Shown here piece by piece: positions 36,783 through 47,690 of a stretch of 64,000 nucleotides of DNA (position 1 is its first letter; each line of letters starts with the position of its first letter). The DNA comes from Ananas comosus. Lineage: Eukaryota; Streptophyta; Magnoliopsida; Poales; Bromeliaceae. The position numbers and the translations under genes were made by a program. A model generated the notes under the pieces. It was given only the letters and a program-made list of their open reading frames with translations. It did no database searches and was not told the origin of the DNA. Location of the stretch: assembly GCF_001540865.1 (NCBI RefSeq), contig NC_033635.1:6485590-6549589 (forward strand), read 5' to 3'.

Positions 36783-37539
36783 GTAATGACGAGCGAAGTG
36801 TCCCGCTGATTACAATTGGAACAGGTCATCTTTGACTTGTTCTTCTTGCCATCTCGTTTGCTTCTCTTTTTTTTTTAGTGCTATTCGCATTCTTAGGCGC
36901 GAATCTGCGATGATTTTGAGCCCCGGGAGTCCTCTCTCGCTTGAACCCAGATGTCCTGCGAAAGTTTGAGTCAGTAGCATTAGCAGTTGGAGTTTTAACA
37001 GCCTCAAGGCGCTCCTCCTCCAACTCCAAATGCCGCGCAATATCCTCAAAAGTTTTGATATTTTCATTATGGGTCAAATTCACTCACATATGTTCCCACG
37101 AATTGGGAAGGGAGCGAATCATAGCTTGGATCTGCTGCTCATCTGTCAAGGTGCCGCCAGCCAACTTTAACTCGCGAATCATGTTTGACATTATTCTCAC
37201 GTGCTGTTTCATAGTCTGATCGGCACGCTTCTTATAACTGTCAAAACGCATAGTCAGACTGCGCAACCTTGTAGCCGAAGTTGCACCAAATTTTGCTTTG
37301 AGAGCCTTCCACATGTCATACGCAGTCGAATACTGCTCACACTTGTACAAAAGATCATTCTGCATACTGCTCAGCAACATGATGCGAGCAATGCGATCCT
37401 TTTTAAGCCAATTATTATAGGCTTCCTTATCTTGATGAGCCTGGGCACTAGTGCTCTCTGTGGGTTGGACCATTTTCTTACCCAAGTTTATACAATGCGC
37501 AGAAAAAAACATTTTCATATTAGCACACGATACATGCAT
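36783..37539 (-). pseudogene. Copia gag (UBN2-type) with zinc-knuckle remnant
   Basis: Coding runs from about 37490 downward. MVQPTESTSAQAHQ leads into DRIARIMLLSSMQNDLLYKC, YDMWKALKAKFGATS, MRFDSYK and IRSLPNSWEHM, the usual copia gag core. A stop (37081-37083) follows, then a second part, THNENIKTFEDIARHLELEE. It ends in CSNCNQR, which after a one-base shift continues as HFAR, a CCHC zinc knuckle without its last Cys. Gag would form the particle and bind RNA. Frameshifts and the LTR insertion make this copy dead. Confidence 0.8.
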
Positions 37540-39092
37540 TCAATTTTGCCGCATCTCTAATTAAATAAATTAAAAATTAGACCATAGATGCGTAAAGGAA
37601 AATTTTGCTATGCTCATAATCACATCACACACCATATGTCAGAATTTTTAAATTATTTAATTAAGATGTACAAAATATTTGGGAGTTAAAGCATATATTA
37701 TACTCTACCAAAAAATAAAATTAAAAAAAAACTCCCACTTGACAAGGCATGCATAAAAAATTATATTATGCAAAAAATATATCTATATATCATAAAAGGC
37801 ATATCATAATATTCATCATAATAAATGCATGCATTATATATCACAAATGCATATTTAAACCATATAATATGCTAAAAGAAAATTGTTTATTAAAAAAAAA
37901 AATAAACAAAAGAAAAAAAACAAAAAAAAATTCTGTAGGCGCGTGCGGGCTGCGAGCTCGCTCGTTGCTTCGCTTGCGCGCGCTAGCCCGCACGCGCGGC
38001 CTGCTTGCCGGGCGCTGGACTACGCGCGGCGACGGCGCAGCTTGCTGTGCCCGCGCCGGGCCTTCGCACGGCCTCGCGGTTATGTGGTTCTTGTTCTTGC
38101 GGCCCGCCGGACTCGCGCAGAGCGCAACCCGCAGCTTCCGCCTGGCTCTGAAGTGTTTCGTGTGTGTTGCCCGGTGCGTGTCTTCCGTGCTTCTCAGTCT
38201 GTGTGGGACACAGCCAGCGTTTGGACTGCGTTATTAGGCCTTCGTGGCCTACACGCCCGCTTTTTGTTTGTGTTGTTTGTTGCTCTGTCTTGCTCTCAGA
38301 TCGTCGTTGTGTTGTGTTCTTGCTTTTCTCCCTGGCCAGCGGACACGTGCAACCTGCGGTGGCCTCGCCAGGTGCGGTGCCCAGTGCGCTGCCGCGAGTG
38401 GCCTGCGTGCGGTTGCGCCGCCTCGGCGCGCGTTGCCGGCCCGCACGTTGCCGCAGGGCCCAGGCACGGCAAGCGCGCCGTGGCTTGCGTGGCGGCGAGT
38501 AGGCGGCACGCCCGCGCTCCCGCATGGCCCTTCGTCGGGACTCGTGGCCCGCAACGGCCCGTGCGGCCCGCGCGGCCCGATGCGACCGTCGCGATCGGCG
38601 CAGCCCAACGCGGCCTAATCGGCCCGCCTGTGCGCCCACGCAGCTCCAAGCCGCGTGCCATCCATCGAACAGTAATTTTTTTTTTAATAAAAGATTAGAT
38701 CGAATTCAAAAAATCATTACAGATGATTTCGAACTCCCAATCATGCAAAAAAAAAAAAAAATCGATGGAAAGCTTGTGAGGAGCTCTTCCAAATCATGTA
38801 AATTTCCCAATGGGATATGCATCACACATCAAACAAGCCACCCCCAAAGTTCCGATTTAGGGTTTCGTTTTCCTCCAAAAATACAAAACCAAATTAAATC
38901 AAATTTTGTAGATCTAATCTACAACATCGGTGCTTTATGATGTGAGAAAATCAAGCAAAGATATCCACTTTTGAAAAATCCGCCATTAACGCTCACATAC
39001 ATGCAAGAAAAAATCTAAAACATGATTGATCTAATTTTGACGCATGTAATCTCGGTAAAAAGTTGATCTAGGGCACGATATCAACCTAATAT
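37540..39092 (-). other. Copia leader region with GC-rich block
   Basis: This separates the primer binding site from gag. 37560-37935 and 38690-39090 are AT-rich, while 37936-38670 is extremely GC-rich. Long open frames on both strands in the block are rich in Arg, Ala and Gly and match no family. The sharp composition edges could mean a captured host segment or an expanded leader. Confidence 0.5.
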
Positions 39093-39106
39093 GGCTATGA
39101 TACCAA

Positions 39107-39606
39107 TGTGGAACGCAGCGGAAGTATTCGTTCGTACCTTTTTGCGGAAGCGATTAGCGCTACAACGCGACGAGCCCGGATCGTAGAGATTGATTCACGT
39201 GTCCTCGGATCGTCCTTGAAGGTTTTCTAACGCTCCGAACCCGCGGTGGATCGAACTACAAACGAGCACGATCGCAAATCCACCGTTCAAGTCCCTCTAG
39301 AATAATAGGTTAATGGAGGATGTGGTTTCTGTCTTTCATTTTCTTATTCTCGTTCTTTTTCCGTTAGTTCGTTCATCGTTTTATGTGGGATCGCCCGTAT
39401 ATTTATAAGGGATTTCAAAATCCTAATAGCGTAAGTGATAAGGCCAAATCGGTTATTAATTATTATCCTGATATGATTAGATTTTATCTCTAAATAGCTT
39501 TCCAATTTAAAAGCGAAATTAATCCTAATCTAATTAGATAACATAATAACCGTCAGATCGAGCCCGATTATGGGCGCACCCGATTCGATTTAACCGAATA
39601 CCAACA
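39107..39606 (-). repeat. LTR of the copia fragment
   Basis: Sense (minus) start TGTTGGTATTCGG, end CGCTGCGTTCCACA; 500 bp. A TATA box CTTATAAATATAC lies at 39397-39410 on the minus strand. Sense-downstream, 39106-39093 reads TTGGTATCATAGCC, a Met-tRNA primer binding site. A second TTGGTATCAGAG lies at the opposite edge (39607-39618) on the plus strand, which is unexpected. Confidence 0.75.
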
Positions 39607-41641
39607 TTGGTATCAGAGATGTTCGAACGATTACCCAACGATGATTGTTTGGAGGCGAGATCTTGTGTTTGCTGCCAGGACACACAAATAATGGTGTTTA
39701 GTGGCAGCGGGTAACTCGTAGCACGAGTCGGTGAATTCCGAGACAGTTCGTAGGTCCCGGCGGAGTCCCAGTGCGATTTTCGGAATTTCCGGTGAGTTAC
39801 GGTAATCGGTTTTGGGAAATCGATTCCCATGGGTTTTTGCAGGTGGGTTTGTGAGTAGTGTTTCATATATGGGGATTAGATACTAACCTGATAGACCCTC
39901 CTTAGGTCCAGTTGACGTTCTTTCGCAGTCAGGAAACAGGCACACTATTCTTACAAGTGGGTACTTCGATCCGAAATCGATACAATGGTGCACGCCGGTG
40001 ACATCTTCTTATCCCTGCTCTCTTGTTACTATCCTGCGCATATATATATCATGTTGAGCCTAGCACCTTTGTTATTCTTGTTACGCTCTACTTGGTTGTT
40101 TACATGTCTAGTATCATAAGTAGAAGTAGAGCTGGTTTATGATTGCCTGCGAGATCCGTGACCTAGTTGGTCAATTCTGGTATCCAGTATTGTGATCTAT
40201 ACATCAGTTCCTTGACTCCTGTCGTTCGATGACCTTTGAGGTCGGTATACCCTGTAGGGTGGGATTGTCGGATAGTGCCAACGGATGATTATAGTTTACA
40301 CAGATCCGTCATTTGACATTATGTGACCTTGTCGGTCGGTTTCGTGACTTTCACTGTTTGATGACCTTTGAGGTCAGTGTACCCTAAGGGATAGGATTGT
40401 CGGCTAGTAGCTGATGATAGTTCTGGATTCCAGTGATACATGATGTGACATTCGTGTGACCTACTGGTCGGTTCTTGCATATACATTTAGTGACATTGAG
40501 CAATACTTGCATACTTTTGGAAGGATGTTGAGTTGTCTCATTCTAGTTGACATGAGTGGTCGGTTCTTGTGCTTCCTTACAGTTTGATGACCTATTGGTC
40601 GGTTTGCCCCAAGGGTCAGTGATTGTCGACTGGTTGCCGACGGTTGGCTATTGAGCATATCAGCATTGATCGCCCGAGACTCGTTCGCATTTCACGAACA
40701 CCAGCGGTCTGATCCACCACAGCTAGGTGTTCTTTTCCGGAAAAGTGGTTGCAGGTGCCAATCGTGAGCCCAACGGTCAGAACTGGGTTATATGCATGGT
40801 AGAGTGGCAGTGGGCACACGCTTGAGGTCTACGGTGCGGACCAACAGAGCACAGATTTTAGATTGGGTATATTTGGTCTACACGTCCGGTTGACGCATAT
40901 GACTATAGTAGCAGTTGTTGCATGTATACATATAGTTCTTTCTTTACACTTGTCTTGCTACCATTGTTTTGATATCCATGTATGCATTCAGTTCTTCCTT
41001 ACAGTAACGGTAGTTATATTTTCTGTTATTGTTCTACTTCCTCTCAGTTTATGGCTACTGTATTTGTTATATCTGCTCATGACCTTATTTATCTCTTTCT
41101 GATCCGGTGAGTACTCCTCATGTTTACATGTTCTCTCCTCCCCTACCATTTTTCAAATATTGTGGGCGGTGAGGGTTGAGACGCGTTCGTAGCTGCCGAT
41201 AGAGCTTCCGACCCGGTTTGTTTAGTTTAGTTGCTACTCTCTTTATTTCTGATGATACGACTTAGACATATTGGTTCAATTGATTTTTGTTTACTTGGAT
41301 AAATGAATTAAAGAACTTAATGGTTTTCTTTGAGATGAAAACGGTTTTCTACCCCTCATGGTATAGCGTGTTTTAAATAAAAGGGTTTTTGTGTAGGAAA
41401 CGATTTTGAAAAAGTTTTATTTCATGACTTTTAGTATTTCAAAACAAGTTTTCGGGTATGAAACATTTTAAACTGATAGATATGAATTTATGAATATTTG
41501 TGATGAAATAAATATGGTTGTGAATGGTGTATGCTTATCTGTGGATGTTCATATGTGTGGTTGTATTTGGTATAGTAAAATTGTATCTTGTACTTGTGCG
41601 ACGCCATGCAAATACAGGGGAGACTCTGTCCATGTGACAGT

Positions 41642-42084
41642 TGATCCGGGACGATCAAACTATCCGGATAAGTTCAATCGTTGCGGGTAAGGCGGAGATC
41701 ATTCCAACTACTTCGGTTAGGATAAGGCGGAGATGGTTACAACTAATTCTGTTAAGATATGGATCCGAGAGGGTTCCAACTAATTCGGTTAGGATGTGGA
41801 TCGAGTTTGTTCTAATTAATTCGGTTAGGATAAGATCGAGGTGGTTTCAACTACTTCGGTTAGAATAAGAATAAAGTTCTTATTTTGTTCTCATCTTTTT
41901 GTAAGCCGGAAGGCTATAAATAGGGGCCCTACTGGCTCTTGTAAATCATTCCAGTTTACAGAGAATTAATATACAGACTTTTCTACATAAAAATTGTGTT
42001 CTTTTCTCTTCTCTTCTCTTTAATCTGGTTTCAGATATCCTTCGAGGAGGCGCTGCGACATTGCTTTCCTCCTCCGACGGATCA
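41642..42084 (+). repeat. Gypsy 5' LTR
   Basis: TGATCCGGG...GACGGATCA, 443 bp. A TATA box CTATAAATAG lies at 41914-41923. Four CTACTTCGGTTAG / CTAATTCGGTTAG-like phrases repeat in the U3 part (41660-41860) at roughly 40-50 bp spacing. Confidence 0.92.
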
Positions 42085-42087
42085 AGC

Positions 42088-42098
42088 GGTATCAGAGC
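42088..42098 (+). other. Primer binding site of the gypsy element
   Basis: GGTATCAGAGC lies just after the 5' LTR. It matches the 3' end complement of initiator Met-tRNA used by many plant retroelements. Confidence 0.85.
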
Positions 42099-42113
42099 AT
42101 TTGACCCTGGTGT

Positions 42114-43350
42114 ATGGTGCGAACCAAAAGCGTCTACAAAGCTGCCGGCGAACAACTCTCCGTCCTCGACATCTTCCGCAAGCCATCGACGAGGAGAACG
42201 AAGAGTGCATCTACCATGTCTGCAGATGAGCGGATAGCGACGCCATCCGACCTTGCCACCAAGGTCGCTGCACTGTCCGACGACATGAAGACCGTTTTAA
42301 ATTGGATCAGGACCCAATCTGCAGCACCATCGGCAATGCCGGTGGAGAAGAGCGGTCGGCTCGCAGGAACTCCTCCAAAGGCGCGTGTGACGCCAATGAA
42401 GGGCACTGCCGAGAATACCTCGGGTGTGCGAGACAACAACGATTCCGACGATGACGGAAGTATAGCTCCGTCGATTGCAGAAGAGAGGCCAAAACCATTT
42501 AAGGTTGAGGCCAAGATCGAGATCCCCAACTACGACGATGTTGTCGACGCCAAAAAGCTGGACGCCTAGCTTGACCAACTGGAGACGTACTTCGACCTTT
42601 ACAACTATAGCAACGCAGAAACGGTAACTTCGCAAAACTAAAACTTGTAGGTCATGCTTTGACTTGTTGGAAGGCCACTCTCCAAACTACCGCCAACGAG
42701 GAGTTCACCTGGAATCAGTTTAAACGACTGATTTGCCAGGAGTTCTACCCTATGGGATATGAAGAAGAGCGATGGAAGCGGTGGCATGTCCTGCGCCAAA
42801 GACGTGACCAGACAGTGTAGGACTACACCACCGACTTCCGACGACAAGCCTTGTCGCTTGGCATCTCCCTCGACGATCCACAGATTTTTCGTAAATAGAC
42901 CGCGGGCCTACAGGAGCGCATCAATGATAAGCTTCGTCTCTTCGGTGTCCGTAATATCGCCTCGGCCAGCCAAACAACCATGGCGATTGAACGAAATAAC
43001 AAACCATCTCGTAGGGAGAAGCCATCTAGAGTTTACTGAGGGCTCAAAAAAGTTCAAAAAGAAAGGCTCTAAAAAGAAAGGGTCCTCTAATCCTGATTTG
43101 TATTAAGATCACTGTAAAGTCACAGGACATGTCAAGGATCGATGCTGGAAACTCCATCTAGAGATGAGACCAAAGAAGAAGGACGATCGTGGTAAATGCA
43201 CAACGGTAACGACATTGGCGGGATCGACAAGTGATGCTCCTACCTTAATCGGACGGATTGATCAAGCGGACACTAGCTTGTCTCTAATGGCTATGGCGAA
43301 GGAGACAAGCCTGTGCCCGTCAAATCCGACTGATAAGAGAGAGGAATTGT
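42114..43350 (+). pseudogene. Gypsy gag remnant
   Basis: The first 151 codons are open (42114-42566), ending at a TAG in ...KKLDA*LDQLETYF. A frameshift near 42635 and stops near 42820, 42897, 43038 and 43104 follow. The core FTWNQFKRLICQEFYP and QRRDQTV.DYTTDFRR is a retrotransposon gag. A zinc-knuckle remnant reads DHCKVTGHVKDRCWKLH, where the first Cys region has become a stop. The nucleocapsid function is lost. Confidence 0.85.
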
Positions 43351-43359
43351 TCACTTTTT

Positions 43360-43958
43360 GAGTTCAAGTCAAAAATAAGGTGATCGATGCCATCATCAAT
43401 CTTAGCAGCCAAAAGAACTTGATCTCGGAGAACCTAGTTCAAAGAATAGGTTTGTCGACCACACCACATCCACACCCATATCCATTAGGGTAGATTATCA
43501 GCAACATTGAGATGAAGATCGATCGCCAGTGCAAGGTGAAGTTTGCGATAACCGGCGTCTACATCGATGAAATGCTGTGCGAGGTTGTGCCGCTGAATAT
43601 TTGCAACCTCATTTTCGACAATCCCTACCTATGGGACCGTGACGCCACCTTCTTCCGTCGTCCTCAGCAATACCAATTTATTAAGGATGGACAAAAATTT
43701 TTGTTCACCACAGAGCCATTATCAACAACTGTAGACCTGGTAATCGCTTCCCAGACCAAGAGAATGATCAATGCATGTCAGAAGTTTGCCTTACTGGTCA
43801 TTCGGCCAATTATATCTGAGAAGGCAAACAACAAGGTATTGAGCCTAGCATGTAAGGAAAGAACTGATGACATAGCTAAATTGACTGGCGAGCATCAGGA
43901 TCTGTTTCAAGAAATCCAAGGACTGCCACCAAAGCGAGCCGTGGAATATGAGATCTAA
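43360..43958 (+). pseudogene. Gypsy aspartic protease remnant
   Basis: VIDAIINLSSQKNLIS lies where the active site D-[ST]-G is expected. The catalytic Asp and Gly are replaced (NLSS), so the protease would be inactive even without the stops (for example TAG near 43492). The 149 codons from 43512 are open and end at a TAA just before RT. Confidence 0.75.
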
Positions 43959-44690
43959 TTGATCAGCAACGCTCCGTTACCGAATCTCAGCATGCACCGA
44001 AACTCGGTGGTGGAGAAAAAGAAGATAAAGCGACAGGTGACTGAGTTACTCGAGAGTGGTGCTATCAAACTGAGTAGCTCCCCCTATGGCTCCCCGATCG
44101 TGTTGGTGCCAAAGAAAGATGGCGGGTGGCGAATGTGTATCGACTACCGCGTCCTCAACAAAATCACCATCAAGAATCGGTACCTCTTACCACGGATCGA
44201 TGATCTCTTGGACCAACTGAAGCACGCTCGCTACTTCACCAAACTAGACCTGAATTTCGGCTATCATCAGGTCCGGATTCGAGAGGATGACACATGGAAG
44301 ACCGCATTCAAGACTCGACAAGGCTTGTTTGAATGGCTCGTCATGCCATTCGACCTTTGCAATGCACCAGCCACTTTTATGCGACTGATGAATGATGTTC
44401 TACGTCCCTTCCTTGATGACTTCGTGATTGTCTACCTCGACGACATCCTCATCTACAGTCGATCATGGGAGGAGCATCTGGCGCATGTCAAGAAGGTCTT
44501 CATGCTGCTCGAGGAACACCAACTCCGCTTAAACCCTAAAAAGTGTGAGTACAACAAGCAAAGCCTGGTGTATCTCGGGTTCGTGGTGGGCGGCGGCGAG
44601 CTTCAGATCGACCCCTACAAGGTCAGGGCCATCAAGGAATGGCCTAGGCCCAAAAATGTGACGGATGTGCGGAGCTTCATCTTGTCAATT
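43959..44690 (+). pseudogene. Gypsy reverse transcriptase
   Basis: The frame is open for the whole RT core. Landmarks are GSPIVLVPKKDGGWRMCIDY, FTKLDLNFGYHQVRI, the FEWLVMPFDLCNAPATFMRL block and the catalytic YLDD at 44433-44444. The thumb motif LNPKKCEYN..SLVYLG follows. It would copy the RNA genome to DNA. A frameshift at about 44680 separates it from RNase H. Upstream it is cut from protease by one TAA. The catalytic residues look intact. Confidence 0.92.
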
Positions 44691-45335
44691 TGTCCGAAAG
44701 TTTATTCAACACTTTTTTGTCCTTGCTGCCCCTCTACATGCACTAACGAAGGCCAACCAAAAGTTCGAATGGAGTTCGAAACATGAGGACACGTTCCGAC
44801 TTTTGCAACGAAAGATATGCGAGGCGCCTGTTCTTGCGCTACCAAATCTGCAACGACCCTTCGAGTTGGAGGCGGATGCATCAAGATACGCCATGGGGGC
44901 TGTCTTGATGCAAGATGGTCGGCCTATTGCATATTACTCCGAGATATTCCAGGGAGCTCAAAAGAACTACCCGACCTATGACAAGGAACTCTTGTCACTA
45001 CATCAAGCGGTGAAGTATTGGCGGGTCAATCTCCTAGGAAAAGAGATAGTGGTGCATACAGACCACCGTCCGCTTTAATACCTCCAAACGCAATCAAAAT
45101 TGCAACAGGCGCGTCACATGAAATGGATGACGTACTTGCAGCAGTTCAATCTGGTGATTAAGTACAAAAGAAGCGCTCACAACAAACTGCCTTATATTTT
45201 ATCACGACCACCAGTGGCGGCACTTTGCTTGTCAACATTCATACAAGTTCAGCTAGATTTTCATGAGTATGCAAGCTTATATGCAAAGAAGACTCAGATT
45301 TTCAAGGAGCACTGGCTGATATCGAAGCAAGACGT
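44691..45335 (+). pseudogene. Gypsy RNase H
   Basis: In the +1 frame after the shift: FELEADASRYAMGAVLMQDG holds the RNase H core with its first Asp, KELLSLHQAVKYWR holds the Glu, and VVHTDHRPL holds the second Asp. A TAA at 45076-45078 replaces the next residue. The tether KYKRSAHNKLPYILSRPP follows. A second frameshift occurs near 45330. Confidence 0.88.
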
Positions 45336-46700
45336 CCTACTGAGTTTGTCTTGCAAGGCGGCCTACTGTACAAGGATGCACTGCTATGTGTACCAAAAGA
45401 TGGCAATCGAGTACAATGGATCCGAGAAGCCCATACCTCGAAAGTGGCGGGTCACTTCGGAGTGAACAAAACCTTGCAGAATCTCCAGCGCTACGTCTAT
45501 TGGCCTCACATGCAAAACGATGTGGCGCGATTTGTTAAAGAATGTGTCTTATGCTGTACATCCAAGCCCGCAAATCAGAAGGTGGGCCTCTATACCCCTC
45601 TTTCGGTGCCGACTCGTCCTTGGGAGAGTATCTCCATGGATTTCTTAGGAGGCTTCCCGAGGACCTGACGAGGACACGACTACCTTTATGTGGTGGTCAA
45701 TCGATTCTCCGAGATGATAGTACTGGTACCGTGCAAGAAGACAATCACCGGCGAGGAAACTGAGCAGCTATTCTTCCAACACGTTTGGACACATTTTCGA
45801 CTACCAACCTCGATTGTGTCTAACCGTGATAGCCATTTTCTAAGCAACTTTTGGCGATCTTTGTGGTTCATGATGGATACAAAGCTACAACGAAGCACGG
45901 CTTTCCATCCTCAAACCGATGGTCAAGCAGAAGTAGTCAATCGAATCGTTGTACATCTGCTGCGAGGATATAATGCTCGACATCCCAAGACTTGGGACGA
46001 GAGCCTTCCATGCTTGCAGTTCGCGTTCAATCGAGCTATACACAGTTCCACTGGCAAGACTCCTTTTGAGGTGTGCTTGCGTTATTTACCACCAAGCCCA
46101 TTCGACTTGGCCTTCACGATGGAGCAACCGCAGACCACCGAGGAAAATGTACTGGCAAAGGCACAACGTTTCTTAGAGAGCATTTAGAAAGTGCATAGCG
46201 AGGTGGAGCGACAACTACAAAAATCTCAGCAGAAGTATAAAGAGCGACATGATCGACATCGAGTGAAAGACGACTTCCAAAAGGATGATCTGGTCTGACT
46301 CCATCTCAACAAAGAGCGCTTGAAAGGCGAGGGTAAGAAACTTAAACCCATTCGTTATGGACCTTTCAAGATCCTAAACAGAATTGGTGAGAATGCTTAT
46401 CAATTAGAGTTGCCCAAATACATGAGGATATATTCGGTCGTCAATGTTGAGAACCTAAAGTCTTTCGAGCCATCAATGCTGGACGATGAATCCGGAGAAG
46501 TACTACCATCCGTGGAAGATATCATGGTAGAACACGAAAAGCGACTAGCTGAGGATACTATCCTAGAACGCAAGGTCACGACGACACGCAAAGATGAACG
46601 TGAATCTTTCCGTGTTGGACGGAAAGGTCAAAAGCCGAGTGCCGCTAAATGGTTCATTAAGGAAGCTAGGGAAACTCAGTTTCCTCACTTGCAGTTCTAG
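45336..46700 (+). pseudogene. Gypsy integrase with GPY/F and weak C-terminal domain
   Basis: The zinc-binding part is HFGVNKTLQNLQRYVYWPHM followed by CVLCCTSK. The catalytic triad appears in MDFLGGFP, VSNRDSHFLSNFW and GQAEVVNR. The GPY/F module is IRYGPFKILNRIGENAYQLE. The last part, ILERKVTTTRKD and AAKWFI.EARETQFPHL, may be a degraded chromodomain-like tail, which would place it near the chromoviruses. Stops at 45666, 46185 and near 46297 interrupt it. Confidence 0.88.
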
Positions 46701-46739
46701 ATCCAGCAGGTGCTGGTTCCTCTCAAATTTGGGGAGCCA

Positions 46740-47181
46740 CGATCCGGGACGATCAAACTATCCGGATAAGTCTCAATCGTTGCGAGTAAGGCGGTGATCG
46801 TTCCAACTACTTCGGTTAGGATAAGGCGAAGACGGTTACAACTAATTCTGTTAAGATATGGATCCAAGAGGATTCCAACTAATTCGGTTAGGATGTGGAT
46901 CGAGTTGGTTCTAACTAATTCGGTTAGGATAAGATCGAGGTGGTTTCAGCTACTTCGGTTAGAATAAGAATAAAGTTGTTATTTTGTTCTTATCTTCTTG
47001 TAAGCCAGAAGGCTATAAATAGGGGTCCTACTGGCTCTTGTAAATCATTCCAGTTTAGAGAGAATTAATATATAGACTCTTCTACATAAAAATTGTGTTC
47101 TTTTCTCCTCTTCTCTTTAATCTGGTTTCAGATATCCTTCGGGGAGGCGCTGCGACATTGCTTTCCTCCTCCGACGGATCA
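46740..47181 (+). repeat. Gypsy 3' LTR
   Basis: It begins CGATCCGGG (first T changed to C) and ends GACGGATCA. TATA CTATAAATAG is at 47013-47022. A TCTTC-type unit has been lost relative to the 5' LTR. Confidence 0.92.
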
Positions 47182-47555
47182 ACAGTGGACTCCATGTATT
47201 TGTGGTGGATCTGGCATACCCTGGGGATCAAGGTTTAAAAAAAAAAAATTTGGCACTTCCGCTTTAGTTTAAATCAAAACGAGACCCCGAGGCGTGACAC
47301 ATCGCATGAATTGTTTGTGGATTGGTGAATGTAAATTGTGGTTGTGATCCTGATGTTATTGTTGGTACGCCGTGCAAATACAAAAGAGACTGTCCAAGTG
47401 GATAGAGAAACTTTGTATTTGTGGTCAGTCTGTACGTCACGTGGGCCAGGTAGATTTCAAAAAATAAAATAGAATGGCATGTTTTTCGCAACTCTGATTT
47501 TTTAAAATTGTATCCATTATAAAAAGGTTTTTAAAATCGGCCCCAGGGCGTGACA

Positions 47556-47690
47556 AGATCTTGAGAATGTTATGCATCTTGTAGATGCGCCCGTTAATCT
47601 GCTTCACAATGTATACCATGTCATGCACCAGATCGTGGGCTTCATGATCCCCCAATATTAGGGTTATTGGAACTGGCAACTTGGGGGCCG
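47556..47690 (-). pseudogene. Histone H4-like pseudogene 4, N-terminal half
   Basis: The minus strand reads AHDLVHDMVYIVKQINGRIY, then KMHNILK, and would continue into IFLENVI... at 27363 once the nested LTRs and one AGATC are removed. The frame is open across the join. It matches H4 from about residue 35 to the LKIFLEN helix. Homology left of KQINGRIY is weak. Confidence 0.7.

Larger units (their letters stand above)
35848..39606 (-). mobile_element. Truncated Ty1-copia element (LTR, leader, gag, start of protease)
   Basis: On the minus strand the order is LTR (39606-39107), primer binding site (39106-39093), a 1.5-kb leader, gag (37539-36783), an inserted LTR (36782-35994), then the start of protease (35944-35848). 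Reverse transcriptase, integrase and the second LTR are missing. The left edge joins solo LTR 4 sequence just after GGTGGGTTCC. No target duplication is visible, so a deletion probably removed the 3' half. Confidence 0.75.
41642..47181 (+). mobile_element. Ty3-gypsy retrotransposon with two LTRs, duplication ACAGT
   Basis: It is a 5,540-bp element flanked by ACAGT (41637-41641 and 47182-47186). LTRs are 41642-42084 and 46740-47181. The primer binding site follows the first LTR, and a purine tract (TTGGGGAG, 46729-46736) lies just before the second. The internal order is gag, protease, RT, RNase H, integrase. By eye the LTRs differ at about 20 positions plus two small indels (near 4.5%). Stops and at least three frameshifts make it non-autonomous. 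It sits in the last part of solo LTR 4. Confidence 0.95.
31124..47299 (+). mobile_element. Solo LTR 4, same family as 3, duplication CATCG
   Basis: It starts TGTAAGGACTGAG and ends ACCCCGAGGCGTGACA, flanked by CATCG (31119-31123, 47300-47304). It is inserted into solo LTR 3, a member of its own family. Its own sequence (about 4.4 kb) is in four pieces around three insertions: an LTR (31879), a copia fragment (35848) and a gypsy element (41642). It has a TATA-like GTATTTATAGG at 31782 and a donor-like TCGGTGAGTTT at 35190. The hairpin is at best a decayed version near 41105. Confidence 0.82.
27364..47555 (+). mobile_element. Solo LTR 3 (4-kb family), outer shell of the nest, duplication AGATC
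   Basis: It starts TGTAAGGACTGAG at 27364 and ends CCCCAGGGCGTGACA at 47555. AGATC flanks both sides (27359-27363, 47556-47560). The element's own sequence is 27364-31123 plus 47305-47555, about 4.0 kb; the rest is nested insertions. It has a TATATATATTTTA at 28033-28045, a GC-rich stretch (28080-28860), a donor-like CCGGTGAGC at 28865 and a decayed hairpin at 30566-30598. No internal genes remain. Confidence 0.85.

Noticed and set aside
35989..36787. Target duplication for the LTR inside copia
   Set aside because: The flanks GATGT and GTAAT do not match, so I did not claim one.
37883..38700. Frames of 110-270 codons in the GC-rich block as coding genes
   Set aside because: Five overlapping Arg/Ala-rich frames in both directions with no domain; composition effect in the copia leader.
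41100..41135. A ninth copy of the LTR hairpin in solo LTR 4
   Set aside because: Only GTGAGTACTCCTCATG and TTCTC resemble it and pairing is poor, so it was not counted.
43959..46187. Gypsy reading frames as separate host genes
   Set aside because: They are successive domains of one retrotransposon polyprotein between two LTRs with a target duplication.
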